DNA from: Gammaproteobacteria bacterium
GTDB taxonomy: Bacteria; Pseudomonadota; Gammaproteobacteria; Arenicellales; JAANXG01
NCBI GenBank assembly: GCA_024638505.1
Contig: JAHEKE010000018.1
Span: 1-64,000, forward strand
Length of the DNA: 64,000 nucleotides
Reading direction: 5' to 3'
The position numbers were made by a program, and so were the translations under genes. The notes under the pieces are model-generated. The model did not search any database, was not told the origin of the DNA, and saw only the letters and a program-made list of their open reading frames with translations. Positions within the stretch are counted from its first letter, which is position 1. Every line of letters starts with the position of its first letter. Below, piece after piece: positions 46,892 through 56,149 of the stretch.

Positions 46892-48284
46892 TCATGTTCG
46901 CCGAATTCACTTTATTGGCGTCGGTGGCAGCGGTATGAGCGGTATTGCAGAGGTGCTGGTAAACCTGGGCTACGAAGTCTCCGGATCAGACAAAGTAAGC
47001 AATGCGGTTACCAGCCATCTGCAGAAAAGCGGCATATCGGTCAATATCGGCCACGATGCCAAGCTGGTCAGGGATTGCGACGTCGTGGTTGTGTCTTCGG
47101 CAGTTAACGGCAGTAATCCAGAGGTTTCCGCGGCCAAGGAGGCGAAGATACCGGTAATTCCAAGGGCCGAGATGCTGGCGGAGCTGATGCGCTTTCGAAA
47201 GGGCATCGCGGTTGCGGGCACCCACGGCAAGACCACAACAACCAGTCTGGTTGCCAGCGTTCTCGCGCAGGGTGGCTTGGATCCGACTTTCGTGGTGGGT
47301 GGCATGGTAAACAGTGCCGGGCGCAATGCGGTCCTGGGGCAGGGGGATTATCTCGTAGCCGAGGCCGATGAGAGTGACGCCTCTTTTTTACATCTGCAGC
47401 CAGAGATAGCCGTAGTCACCAACATAGATGCAGATCATATGGAAACTTACGGGGGAGATTTCCGCAAACTGAAACAGACTTTCATAGATTTTCTACAGAA
47501 TCTGCCATTTTATGGGCTGGCCGTACTGTGCCTGGACGACCCCGACGTGCAGAACATCATACCCGCGGTACGTAAGCCAATATTGACTTATGGGAGTCAT
47601 GCAGAAGCAGACATCCGTTATACCGACGTGAGCCAGCGGGGCTTGACTATGCGTTTCAACGTATTGCGACAGGGTCGCAAAGGGCTGCGCGAAATAGAGC
47701 TCGCTCTGCCGGGAGAGCACAACGTGTGTAACGCTCTGGCCGCCATCGCTGTAGGAACTCAGTTGGGTGTAAGTGATGACGACATCGTAGCCGCACTGAA
47801 AAAATTTGCCGGGATCGGACGACGCTTTCATGTGCGAGGTGAAGCTAAGCTGGCCAATGGTGTGGCGCTGGTGGTGGACGACTATGCGCATCATCCGCGT
47901 GAAATAGCGGCGACATTAGAGGCTGCTAGAGGCGCCTGGCCGGACCGCAGGCTGGTGGTTGTGTTTCAACCTCATCGTTATTCCCGAACGCGCGACCTGA
48001 TGGATGATTTTAGCCAGGTGCTGGCCGTACAGGAGCCCTTGATTATCACCGATGTCTATCCAGCTGGAGAAATCCCCATTGGTGGTGCTGACGGCCGCGC
48101 CCTGTGTCGAGCGATTCGTGCGCGCGGCCGAGTTGATCCTGTATTCGTACCATCGCTTGATCAGCTGAGAGAGGGTTTGTCCACAATCGTTCTTGATCAA
48201 GACGTCATCCTCACCCTCGGCGCGGGCGACATAGGGCGCAGTGCGCAAGATCTGGTGGCGTATGGTCTGGGAGAGCGGGCATGA
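46884..48284 (+). CDS. murC: UDP-MurNAc-L-alanine ligase MurC
   Basis: MurC joins L-alanine to UDP-MurNAc. The 466-residue protein begins at a GTG (46884) overlapping the murG end; this start places [15 protein letters not shown] at the N-terminus, as in the family. The P-loop is [11 protein letters not shown]. An earlier in-frame ATG at 46803 lies inside murG and is unlikely. It overlaps murB by four bases. Confidence 0.95.
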   Translation: MRDHVRRIHFIGVGGSGMSGIAEVLVNLGYEVSGSDKVSNAVTSHLQKSGISVNIGHDAKLVRDCDVVVVSSAVNGSNPEVSAAKEAKIPVIPRAEMLAELMRFRKGIAVAGTHGKTTTTSLVASVLAQGGLDPTFVVGGMVNSAGRNAVLGQGDYLVAEADESDASFLHLQPEIAVVTNIDADHMETYGGDFRKLKQTFIDFLQNLPFYGLAVLCLDDPDVQNIIPAVRKPILTYGSHAEADIRYTDVSQRGLTMRFNVLRQGRKGLREIELALPGEHNVCNALAAIAVGTQLGVSDDDIVAALKKFAGIGRRFHVRGEAKLANGVALVVDDYAHHPREIAATLEAARGAWPDRRLVVVFQPHRYSRTRDLMDDFSQVLAVQEPLIITDVYPAGEIPIGGADGRALCRAIRARGRVDPVFVPSLDQLREGLSTIVLDQDVILTLGAGDIGRSAQDLVAYGLGERA

Positions 48285-49183
48285 TGGTCGCCCCGCGCTT
48301 AGGGTATGTGCCACGCGGTGAATTGCGCTTGAACGAATCCATGTCCAAGCATACGAGCTGGCGAGTCGGCGGGAACGTAGATCAGTTCTTTATCCCGGCT
48401 GATAAAGATGATTTGATCCAGTTTCTTATCCACCTAGAACCCAACCTTGCCGTAACTTGGATAGGCCTTGGTAGTAACCTGTTAGTCAGGGATGGAGGAG
48501 TGCGCGGCGTCGTGATCTCGACGCATAAAGGTTTTAGCCACATCGAGCGCATAAAGCACAATCGCATTTATATAGAGAGTGGCGTGCCCGGAGCGAAAAT
48601 CGCTCGCTTCAGCGTCCGCCATGGTCTTAGCGGCGCAGAATTTTTTGCCGGCATCCCTGGGACCTTCGGTGGAGCGCTGGCGATGAACGCCGGTGCGTTT
48701 GGCAGTGAGACCTGGGATGTCGTAACTGAGGTGCAGACTATTGATCAGTCCGGAGTGAGCCGTAGGCGCACCCCGATGCAGTTCAGCATTGGCTATAGAT
48801 CAGTTTCTCTGCCTCCTGGCGAGTGGTTCCTGTCGGGGGAAATCCTGCTCAAGTCGGGAGACAGCGTGCGGGGCCGGAAGAAAATAAAGCAGCTGTTGTC
48901 CCAGCGATCTCGAACCCAACCTATTCAGGTGCCTAATGCAGGGTCCGTCTTCAGAAATCCAGAAGGTGATCATGCCGCCAGGATTATCGAGTCTTGTGGA
49001 TTGAAGGGGATGCGTAAAGGCGGAGCAGCAGTATCTCCGATCCATGCAAACTTCATCGTAAATGAAGGCGGAGCTACGGCTGCAGATATAGAGAATTTGA
49101 TCGAGCACGTTCAACACACGGTAGCTGAACAGCATGGTATCCAGCTGGTGCGGGAAGTCCGGGTAATAGGAGAAAAACGTTGA
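48281..49183 (+). CDS. murB: UDP-N-acetylenolpyruvoylglucosamine reductase
   Basis: MurB reduces enolpyruvyl-UDP-GlcNAc to UDP-MurNAc with NADPH and FAD. The 300-residue protein has NTSWRVGG-like [14 protein letters not shown], the FAD-binding [10 protein letters not shown] and [18 protein letters not shown], and the C-terminal [19 protein letters not shown] typical of the shorter (type II) MurB. Location inside the dcw cluster between murC and ddl occurs in some gammaproteobacteria and in alphaproteobacteria but not in E. coli. Confidence 0.95.
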   Translation: MMVAPRLGYVPRGELRLNESMSKHTSWRVGGNVDQFFIPADKDDLIQFLIHLEPNLAVTWIGLGSNLLVRDGGVRGVVISTHKGFSHIERIKHNRIYIESGVPGAKIARFSVRHGLSGAEFFAGIPGTFGGALAMNAGAFGSETWDVVTEVQTIDQSGVSRRRTPMQFSIGYRSVSLPPGEWFLSGEILLKSGDSVRGRKKIKQLLSQRSRTQPIQVPNAGSVFRNPEGDHAARIIESCGLKGMRKGGAAVSPIHANFIVNEGGATAADIENLIEHVQHTVAEQHGIQLVREVRVIGEKR

Positions 49184-50088
49184 GCGGCCGGTTCGGCAAA
49201 GTCGCCGTTTTATTAGGCGGATCCACCGCCGAGCGGGAGGTTTCATTGAAAAGCGGCGCAATGATCCTCAAGGGACTGCTTAACAAGAACATCGATGCCT
49301 TTTCGATTGATGCAGACTCGAGCGTGCTCACGCAACTGCAAGATACAAAGGCGAACCGCGTATTTATTGCGCTGCACGGGCCCTGGGGTGAGAACGGGGT
49401 TATCCAGGGTGCGTTGGAGACCATAGAAATGCCATACACCGGCAGTGGGGTACTAGGCTGTGCGCTTTCCATGGACAAGGTGCGCAGCAAGCAGCTATGG
49501 ATAGGCACCGGTATTCCCACGCCTGATTTTGTTGAGCTCCGTAAACAGGGTGATCTGCAGCAGGCGGTTGATACCTTAGGCCTGCCTTTGTTTGTCAAAC
49601 CCGTACATGAAGGATCGAGTATAGGGGTTAGCCGGGTTAACTCGGAAGATGCGCTAGAGCAGGCATGGGCCAGCGCGAAAAAGCTCGATAGGGAAGTCAT
49701 GGCAGAGGTGTGTATAGAGGGGCCGGAGCTGACCATCGCCGTACTGCAGGATCACGCCCTGCCTACGATAAGGTTGGAGACGCCCCGGACTTTTTACGAC
49801 TACGAAGCCAAGTATCACAGCGACACAACACAATATTTATGCCCCTGCGGGCTTGCCCAGGAACTGGAAGCTGACTTGCAGAAGCTAGCGTTGCGGGCTT
49901 TTCAGGTGCTCGGTTGCAGTGGTTGGGGTCGAGTGGATCTCATGCTTGACCAGAGCGACAACCCTTATTTTCTTGAAGTAAACACCGTACCCGGCATGAC
50001 TGATCACAGCCTGGTGCCAATGGCGGCGAAGGAAGCTGGGATGGAGTTTCCGGAACTGGTCGAACGAATCCTGGAGACTAGTCTATGA
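49180..50088 (+). CDS. ddl: D-alanine-D-alanine ligase
   Basis: Ddl makes the D-Ala-D-Ala dipeptide that MurF uses. The 302-residue ATP-grasp protein begins with VAVLLGGSTAEREVSLKSG and has the omega-loop and C-terminal GWGRVDLMLD and NTVPGMTDHSLVP segments. The start is TTG at 49180, overlapping the murB stop, with GGAG nine bases before it. It overlaps ftsQ by four bases. Confidence 0.96.
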   Translation: MSGRFGKVAVLLGGSTAEREVSLKSGAMILKGLLNKNIDAFSIDADSSVLTQLQDTKANRVFIALHGPWGENGVIQGALETIEMPYTGSGVLGCALSMDKVRSKQLWIGTGIPTPDFVELRKQGDLQQAVDTLGLPLFVKPVHEGSSIGVSRVNSEDALEQAWASAKKLDREVMAEVCIEGPELTIAVLQDHALPTIRLETPRTFYDYEAKYHSDTTQYLCPCGLAQELEADLQKLALRAFQVLGCSGWGRVDLMLDQSDNPYFLEVNTVPGMTDHSLVPMAAKEAGMEFPELVERILETSL

Positions 50089-50888
50089 CTGTGCGACGCG
50101 CATTAGCCGAGAGCGAACATAAGCGGCGTCTGGTGCGTAGGCGCCGGCACAGGCAACTTTTAACCGGTTTAATTGCCGTCGGTATTACTGCGCTAACTGT
50201 CGTAGCAGTTGCAATGGACCGATTACTTCGGCCAGGCGCGTTTCCAATCAAGGAGTTACGTTTAGAAGGCGAGTTCACGAATCTTCACCCCGATACTGTG
50301 CGTACAAGCGTAGTCGGACAGCTGGGAGACAACTATTTTTCCTTGGATCTGGGCAGAATAGAGCGTGCAGTAGAAGATTTGCCCTGGGTTTATCAGGCAA
50401 CGGTGCAGCGTTCCTGGCCGCATGGGCTCACGATCCAAATCGAAGAGCAGCACCCGGTTGCCCGCTGGGGCGATAAAGCTTGGCTCAATGCCGACGCCCA
50501 AATTATCGACCTCGAGAAGAGCGTAGATACGCGTGGGCTTGTATCGCTGCGAGGACCGGACGCTGTCGCGGCGGACGCCTGGAGTAATTTCAAAGTATGG
50601 TCTTCGGCCCTGCTTGAGGCGGAAGTGGAAATTGAATCCATCGATGTCGATGATCGGTTTGCCTGGTCGCTTACTGTAAGTCCGGTCCAGTCGGAACATG
50701 CTTTCCGCATACTTCTTGGGCAGGAAGAGCATGAACCAAGAATCAGCAGGTTCTTGTACTCCTACCAAGCGTTGAAATCCAAAATTGACAATTTAGTCAG
50801 CGTAGACCTGCGTTACCCAAATGGGATGGCGGTCATTTGGCGTGACGTCCTTGAGGAAGGTGATGTGGCTCAAAATGAGGTTAACTGA
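50085..50888 (+). CDS. ftsQ: Cell division protein FtsQ
   Basis: A 267-residue bitopic protein. The basic cytoplasmic tail (HKRRLVRRRRHRQLL) is followed by one membrane segment, then a POTRA domain (FPIKELRLEGEFTNLHPDTV) and the beta domain. It recruits FtsL and FtsB to the divisome. It overlaps ddl and ends one base from the ftsA ATG (TGATG type overlap). Confidence 0.95.
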   Translation: MTVRRALAESEHKRRLVRRRRHRQLLTGLIAVGITALTVVAVAMDRLLRPGAFPIKELRLEGEFTNLHPDTVRTSVVGQLGDNYFSLDLGRIERAVEDLPWVYQATVQRSWPHGLTIQIEEQHPVARWGDKAWLNADAQIIDLEKSVDTRGLVSLRGPDAVAADAWSNFKVWSSALLEAEVEIESIDVDDRFAWSLTVSPVQSEHAFRILLGQEEHEPRISRFLYSYQALKSKIDNLVSVDLRYPNGMAVIWRDVLEEGDVAQNEVN

Positions 50889-52123
50889 TGAATAAAAAGA
50901 GTGACGAGAGACTCATTGTAGGTTTGGATATTGGGACCTCCAAGGTACTAGCCATCGTTGGTGAGATAAGCCCAACGGGGGAAGTAGAAATCATCGGCAT
51001 TGGTCATCATCCCGCACGCGGTATGCGTAAAGGCGTCGTATCCAACATAGAGTCAACGGTGCAATCTATACAGCGGGCGGTTGAGGAAGCCGAACTGATG
51101 GCGGGTTGTCAGATCTACTCTGTTTTCGCCGGTATCGCGGGCGCTCATATCAATAGTTTCAATTCTCACGGTGTCGTGGCCATCCGTGATAAAGAGGTTG
51201 GCGATACGGATATTGAGCGTGTTATTGAGGCGGCGCGGGCGCTGGCCATTCCGAACGACCAGAAAGTTCTGCATATTTTACCGCAGGAGTTCGTTATAGA
51301 TGGGCAGGAGGGCATCCGCGAACCGATCGGCATGAGCGGCGTCCGCTTGGAAGCGAAGGTTCATATTATTACCGGTGCAGTCAGCGCTGCGCAAAATATC
51401 ATTAAATGCATCCGACGCTGCGGTTTGGAGGTGGATGACATAATTTTGGAACAGCTGGCTTCCAGTGAATCGGTTCTGCTGGAAGACGAAAAGGACCTTG
51501 GGGTTTGCATGGTGGACATCGGCGGTGGAACAACCGATGTCGCCGTTTTCGTCGACGGTGCGATTCGACATACCGCAGTAATACCTATAGCGGGGGATCA
51601 GGTAACTAATGATATCGCCGTTGCTCTACGCACTCCAACGCAGGCGGCGGAGGAAATAAAGAAAAAGTACGGCTGTGCCCTCATTCAGCTGGCGCATAGT
51701 GATGAGACTATCGAGACGCCCAGCGTTGGGGATCGGCCGCCGCGGAAGCTCGCGCGGCAGACACTGGCTGAAGTAGTTGAGCCTCGGATTGAAGAACTAT
51801 TTGAACTGGTTCGCAATGAGCTGAGGCGCAGCGGTTTTGAAGAGTTGATGGGCTCCGGCGTTGTGTTAACCGGTGGCAGCTCCAAGATGGATGGCATGGT
51901 TGAACTGGCTGAAGAAGTTTTTCACATGCCGGTGCGAGTCGGGATGCCTAAATCAGTGCAGGGTTTGACCGAAGCGGCCAGGAATCCGATCTATTCGACG
52001 GGTGTGGGGCTGATTCAGTTTGGACATCTCAACCAGGCACCCAAGCGACGGCAAGAGCCTAAGACCAGTACTTTCAGCGGTGTCATGTCAAGAATGAAAA
52101 CCTGGTTCCACGGCGGCTTCTGA
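50888..52123 (+). CDS. ftsA: Cell division protein FtsA
   Basis: An actin-like protein that anchors FtsZ to the membrane. The 411-residue sequence has the phosphate-1 motif VGLDIGTSKV, the 1C domain and the nucleotide motif DIGGGTTDVAVF, and the C-terminal amphipathic helix (SGVMSRMKTWFHGGF) that inserts into the membrane. FtsZ follows after 52 bp, the longest gap in the cluster so far, with its own ribosome site. Confidence 0.97.
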   Translation: MNKKSDERLIVGLDIGTSKVLAIVGEISPTGEVEIIGIGHHPARGMRKGVVSNIESTVQSIQRAVEEAELMAGCQIYSVFAGIAGAHINSFNSHGVVAIRDKEVGDTDIERVIEAARALAIPNDQKVLHILPQEFVIDGQEGIREPIGMSGVRLEAKVHIITGAVSAAQNIIKCIRRCGLEVDDIILEQLASSESVLLEDEKDLGVCMVDIGGGTTDVAVFVDGAIRHTAVIPIAGDQVTNDIAVALRTPTQAAEEIKKKYGCALIQLAHSDETIETPSVGDRPPRKLARQTLAEVVEPRIEELFELVRNELRRSGFEELMGSGVVLTGGSSKMDGMVELAEEVFHMPVRVGMPKSVQGLTEAARNPIYSTGVGLIQFGHLNQAPKRRQEPKTSTFSGVMSRMKTWFHGGF

Positions 52124-52175
52124 GGGGGGCCGCTAACAGCATTGATGATTCCTTATTTGGAGGTAAGAAAACACT

Positions 52176-53393
52176 ATGAGTTACGACAGCGAGCAGCAAC
52201 AAGCGTTCGGCCCAAACGACCAGCATAGCGAGACTACCAACATGTTTGAATTAATTGACAATGTAGCGCAACAAGCAGTTATCAAGGTTATTGGCATCGG
52301 TGGCGGTGGAGGTAACGCAGTCGATCATATGATGGTGGGGGAAATTGACGGTGTGGAATTCATCAACGCCAATACCGATTCTCAAGCTCTTAATAGGTCG
52401 ATTGCTTCTACCAAACTTCAACTTGGGTCAAACTTGACCAAGGGATTGGGTGCCGGTGCGAATCCCGAAATTGGTTCACAAGCTGCAATGGAAGACCGGG
52501 ATCGCATCGCCGAGGTTATTGATCATGCTGATATGGTGTTCATCACCGCAGGGATGGGTGGTGGCACTGGGACCGGGGCCGCACCCATCGTTGCACAGAT
52601 CGCAAAAGAAAAGGGCGCGCTGACCGTAGCGGTTATCACCAAGCCTTTTCCGTTTGAAGGTAAAAAGCGGATGACGATCGCAGATCAGGGGATCAGTGAA
52701 CTCTCCCAGTACGTAGATTCATTGATTACCATACCTAATGAACGAGTACTCGATGTGATGGGCAAGCAGGCAACTTTGCTCGACGCGTTCGCTCGTGCCA
52801 ACGAGGTACTGCTGAACGCCGTTCAGGGCATCTCTGAATTGATTACGCGGCCAGGGCTAATCAACGTGGATTTCGCCGATGTCCGCACGGTAATGGCAGA
52901 GATGGGCATGGCAATGATGGGTTCAGCCACCGCTACCGGCCCCGATCGCGCGATTGAAGCTGCCCGGGGGGCCATTTCCAGCCCGCTGCTGGAGGATACG
53001 GACGTCTCCGGGGCTCGCGGTATTCTGGTCAACGTAACCGCCGGTTTGGATATGGCGATCGGGGAGTTTGAGGAGGTAGGAACCGCGGTACGAGAGCTGG
53101 CATCGGACGACGCCACGTTGGTAATCGGTACGGTTTTGGATCCCGAGATGAGAGGAGACCTACGGGTGACGATGGTAGCAACAGGCATTAGCGAGGCCAT
53201 CAAGGCAGCTCCGCAGTATCCGCGGGTGGTGGCCAACGAGCTCAGACCGAAAAAGGTTGCCAACTACGACGACCTGGACGCCCCGACGGTGATCAGGAAC
53301 CGCCGGGACACGCAGGACCTGCCAAATCTGATCGATGAAAACGGGATGGATTATCTAGAAATCCCAGCTTTTTTACGTAAACAGGCGGATTAA
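52176..53393 (+). CDS. ftsZ: Cell division protein FtsZ
   Basis: The tubulin-like GTPase that forms the Z-ring. The 405-residue protein has the GTP-binding loop [13 protein letters not shown], the T7 loop [10 protein letters not shown] and the C-terminal conserved peptide ([14 protein letters not shown]) that binds FtsA and ZipA. GGAGG precedes the ATG by about eleven bases. The N-terminal extension of about 25 polar residues is slightly longer than usual. Confidence 0.98.
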   Translation: MSYDSEQQQAFGPNDQHSETTNMFELIDNVAQQAVIKVIGIGGGGGNAVDHMMVGEIDGVEFINANTDSQALNRSIASTKLQLGSNLTKGLGAGANPEIGSQAAMEDRDRIAEVIDHADMVFITAGMGGGTGTGAAPIVAQIAKEKGALTVAVITKPFPFEGKKRMTIADQGISELSQYVDSLITIPNERVLDVMGKQATLLDAFARANEVLLNAVQGISELITRPGLINVDFADVRTVMAEMGMAMMGSATATGPDRAIEAARGAISSPLLEDTDVSGARGILVNVTAGLDMAIGEFEEVGTAVRELASDDATLVIGTVLDPEMRGDLRVTMVATGISEAIKAAPQYPRVVANELRPKKVANYDDLDAPTVIRNRRDTQDLPNLIDENGMDYLEIPAFLRKQAD

Positions 53394-53422
53394 GATCATG
53401 TTTATCAATTGTACACACCACC

Positions 53423-53451
53423 TACACAATCAGCATGGAATCGTGTACGAT
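53423..53451 (+). promoter_or_regulatory. Candidate lpxC promoter
   Basis: TACACA (53423-53428) and TACGAT (53446-53451) are spaced by 17 bp, each a 4/6 match to consensus. An inverted repeat GTACAC (53411-53416) and GTGTAC (53443-53448) overlaps it. The gap between ftsZ and lpxC is 146 bp, so a separate lpxC promoter is reasonable but unproven. Confidence 0.35.
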
Positions 53452-53539
53452 GCCGGGCCTTAGGGGAGGAAACTCAGGGCAATCCTCGCTACGGCCGCTT
53501 GTACATAACAAGCGGGAACATAATAACGACCGAACATCC

Positions 53540-54454
53540 ATGATTACCCAAAGAACGCTTAAAAACGTAATTCGTGCGACAGGCGTCGGGCTACATACAG
53601 GGGAAAAAGTTTATCTAACGCTGCGACCTGCAGCTCCCAATACTGGTATTGTATTCCGTCGTATTGATTTGGACCCCGCCGTTGACGTGCCAGCTCGATG
53701 TGAAAATGTCGGTGATACACGCCTATCCACAACGCTGGAGCGCGGCAATGTCCGTATTTCAACCGTCGAGCACTTAATGTCAGCTTTTGCCGGGCTGGGA
53801 GTGGATAACGCGTATGTGGATCTAACCGCACCGGAAGTTCCGATTATGGACGGCAGTGCAGGCCCTTTTGTTTTTTTGATTCAGTCCGCCGGAATCGAAG
53901 AACAAAACGCAGCGAAACATTTTATTCGGGTAAAAAAGAAGATTAAGCTGGAAGAGGGCGATAAGTGGGCGCGGTTTGATCCGCTGGATGGTTTCAAAGT
54001 TTCTTTCGCCATTGATTTTGAACATCCGATTTTTCACGACTCCGCGCAGCAAGCGAGTGTCGATTTTTCTGCCACTTCTTTCGTAAAGGAAGTAAGTCGT
54101 GCTCGTACCTTCGGATTCATGCAGGAATTGGAGGCTTTAAGAGAAGCAGGCTTGGCGCGCGGAGGCAGTTTAGACAACGCGATCGTCATGGACTCCTACC
54201 ACATTCTTAACGATGATGGATTACGTTATGAGGATGAATTCGTAAAACATAAAATTCTCGATGCAATTGGTGATCTTTATTTACTTGGACATCCGCTAAT
54301 TGGCGCTTTCAGTGCTTACAAATCTGGGCACGCGCTGAATAACAGACTGCTGCGTGAGTTGTTGCGGCAGAAAAACGCATGGGAGCTTGTTACTTTTGAC
54401 AACGCCAGCGATGCACCGGTCGCTTTTGTGCAACCGGCATCTGCCCCTTTGTAA
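53540..54454 (+). CDS. lpxC: UDP-3-O-acyl-N-acetylglucosamine deacetylase
   Basis: LpxC carries out the committed step of lipid A synthesis, using a catalytic zinc. The 304-residue protein (ATG at 53540, normal length) has [16 protein letters not shown] near residue 80, with the zinc ligand His, and [15 protein letters not shown] with the other ligands. An earlier ATG at 53435 would add 35 residues with no family match. The C-terminus (FVQPASAPL) lacks a clear LA-A-L type degron, so FtsH control may differ from E. coli. Confidence 0.96.
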   Translation: MITQRTLKNVIRATGVGLHTGEKVYLTLRPAAPNTGIVFRRIDLDPAVDVPARCENVGDTRLSTTLERGNVRISTVEHLMSAFAGLGVDNAYVDLTAPEVPIMDGSAGPFVFLIQSAGIEEQNAAKHFIRVKKKIKLEEGDKWARFDPLDGFKVSFAIDFEHPIFHDSAQQASVDFSATSFVKEVSRARTFGFMQELEALREAGLARGGSLDNAIVMDSYHILNDDGLRYEDEFVKHKILDAIGDLYLLGHPLIGAFSAYKSGHALNNRLLRELLRQKNAWELVTFDNASDAPVAFVQPASAPL

Positions 54455-54493
54455 ACAACTAAAACTGGGAATTTAGGTAAAAGTTAAGCGTAA

Positions 54494-54955
54494 TTATTTT
54501 TTTAATGTAGTCGCCAACCGCTGCAGTGACTGGCGAAGCTCCGCATCATGAATGCCTTTGGCGGTTTGTTTGATAATTTCGCTGGTTCGAGCCTTAGGCT
54601 TTTTACGGCCAGACAAACTTTTGGTTTTTCCAGAAACGAGATTTTTTTGCGCTAATCGAATATTCAAAGTATGGACTTCAGGAAGCTTCTGCTGCTGAAT
54701 ACGCGACATAATGAAGGCTTGACGATGGCGTATCCAATTCGCCCATACTGGCGAGTGCACCCATACCGTCAGTTTTCCGTTTTTGTAAAAAGCAGGGAGC
54801 ACATGATTACAGGCTGGATCGGGCAGTACAGCGCTCCACGCTCGTTGAAATGGTTTTAACTCAGCCGCACCCAGGGCAATTTGCTGCAGGGTTTGGTTTG
54901 AGTCTTTTAATACACTTTTAATCGGTTTTAGAGCTTTTTTCTTACGATGTGACAT
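54494..54955 (-). CDS. dciA: DUF721/DciA-family protein
   Basis: A 153-residue protein with the DUF721 domain. The core KNGKLTVWVHSPVWANWIRHRQAF lies centrally, followed by a basic tail rich in Lys. DciA loads the replicative helicase DnaB in bacteria that lack DnaC. The start at 54955 (ATG before SHRKKKALK) is preferred over 55006. Gene order lpxC-DUF721-M23-secA is, from memory, common in Pseudomonas-like gammaproteobacteria. It is convergent with lpxC and divergent from the M23 gene. Confidence 0.82.
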   Translation of the reverse strand: MSHRKKKALKPIKSVLKDSNQTLQQIALGAAELKPFQRAWSAVLPDPACNHVLPAFYKNGKLTVWVHSPVWANWIRHRQAFIMSRIQQQKLPEVHTLNIRLAQKNLVSGKTKSLSGRKKPKARTSEIIKQTAKGIHDAELRQSLQRLATTLKK

Positions 54956-55000
54956 AACGCTTATTCTACACGTTAGCAACGGCTTAGGCAGATTATAAAA

Positions 55001-55924
55001 ATGCAACTTATCTTTGTACCAGGCAGTGCAAGTAGACAGTCACGCTGTTTAACTAGAAAAGGATTTATGGCATTGTTAAGCGCCGCTTCGATTGTGCTCG
55101 TTTTCACCGGTATTGGCTTTTACTACCTCGGAGCATCAAATGCCACTTACAAACCGAATGCGAAACAGCTTCGTCTTGCCTATGTGCAAATGTCACTGGA
55201 AAAAGGCCAAATCGAGTTAGAGCAGGCCGAGCGCAGCGTTGAACAGCAATTAGATACTTTTGGTCGCCGACTAGGGCAAGTGCAGGCGCATTTGTCCCGG
55301 CTCAACGCCCTCGGCAAGCGTTTAACCGGCATGGCCGGTTTAGAGACGAGCGAGTTTAGTTTCGATTCAGACCCAGCGGTGGGTGGCCCAGCGAACGCGG
55401 GACAGCATCAATCGGCGGCTGATCTCATCGCCGCTCTGGACGAGCTTGAGCGAAACGTGCTGGATAAAAAGGACGAACTTGCAGTATTGGAGACCTTGCT
55501 GATCGATTATGATCTGCACAGCAAGCAGTTCCCTCACGGATGGCCGGTAAAGGGCGGTTGGATTTCCTCGGGTTACGGTCACCGCAATGACCCGTTCAGT
55601 GGAAAGCGGGCGCTCCATGAGGGTGTTGACATAGCGAGCAAGCCGGGAGCCCCTATTCTGGCCGTCGCTGCGGGCGTCGTTACCGTGTCCCGGGCCAAAG
55701 CCGGGTACGGTCTGATGGTAGAGATTAATCACGGCAAGGGCTATGTCACCCGCTATGCCCATGCGCTGGCGACCACGGTAAAACCCGGTGATCGCGTAGA
55801 GAAGGGAGATATTGTGGCGATGGTTGGCAGCAGCGGAAGATCTACCGGGGCCCACTTACATTTTGAAGTGTTGCTGGACGGAGAGCCGGTCAATCCTCTC
55901 AAGTATATTCGCGCTTCGCTTTAA
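55001..55924 (+). CDS. M23 family peptidase
   Basis: A 307-residue envelope protein with an N-terminal membrane segment (GFMALLSAASIVLVFTGIGF), then a coiled-coil region (about 70-150), and the M23 peptidase domain. Zinc ligands are in HEGVD and HLHFEV, and the GYGHRNDPFSG loop is typical of the lysostaphin-like group. It would cleave peptidoglycan cross-links or activate an amidase, as EnvC-type proteins do. It may be co-transcribed with secA, although the gap of 225 bp and a promoter candidate argue for an independent start. Confidence 0.92.
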   Translation: MQLIFVPGSASRQSRCLTRKGFMALLSAASIVLVFTGIGFYYLGASNATYKPNAKQLRLAYVQMSLEKGQIELEQAERSVEQQLDTFGRRLGQVQAHLSRLNALGKRLTGMAGLETSEFSFDSDPAVGGPANAGQHQSAADLIAALDELERNVLDKKDELAVLETLLIDYDLHSKQFPHGWPVKGGWISSGYGHRNDPFSGKRALHEGVDIASKPGAPILAVAAGVVTVSRAKAGYGLMVEINHGKGYVTRYAHALATTVKPGDRVEKGDIVAMVGSSGRSTGAHLHFEVLLDGEPVNPLKYIRASL

Positions 55925-55948
55925 TCTGAGGCCTACGTTTAACGGGTG

Positions 55949-55977
55949 TTGAAACCCCCGCCTGCTGTTATTATATA
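55949..55977 (+). promoter_or_regulatory. Candidate secA promoter
   Basis: TTGAAA (55949-55954) and TATATA (55972-55977) are spaced by exactly 17 bp in the gap before secA. The leader to the SecA ATG would be about 165 nt. Confidence 0.45.
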
Positions 55978-56149
55978 CGGTACTTGACGAACGCAGAGAT
56001 CAGGCTTAGGTTCACCTGATATCGCTCAGGGCCGAACGGTATAGCTGACAGTTACGCCTTAACCGGTGCCGTTTAGGCAAAACCAAGTCCTGCCAAGGGT
56101 TCCCCAGGGTCCACCCCAGATAAGCTTTGTTGAAACAACAATGGGATCG

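Noticed and set aside
53435..53539. Longer LpxC start 35 codons upstream
   Set aside because: The extra residues are unlike any LpxC and overlap the candidate promoter; ATG at 53540 gives normal length.
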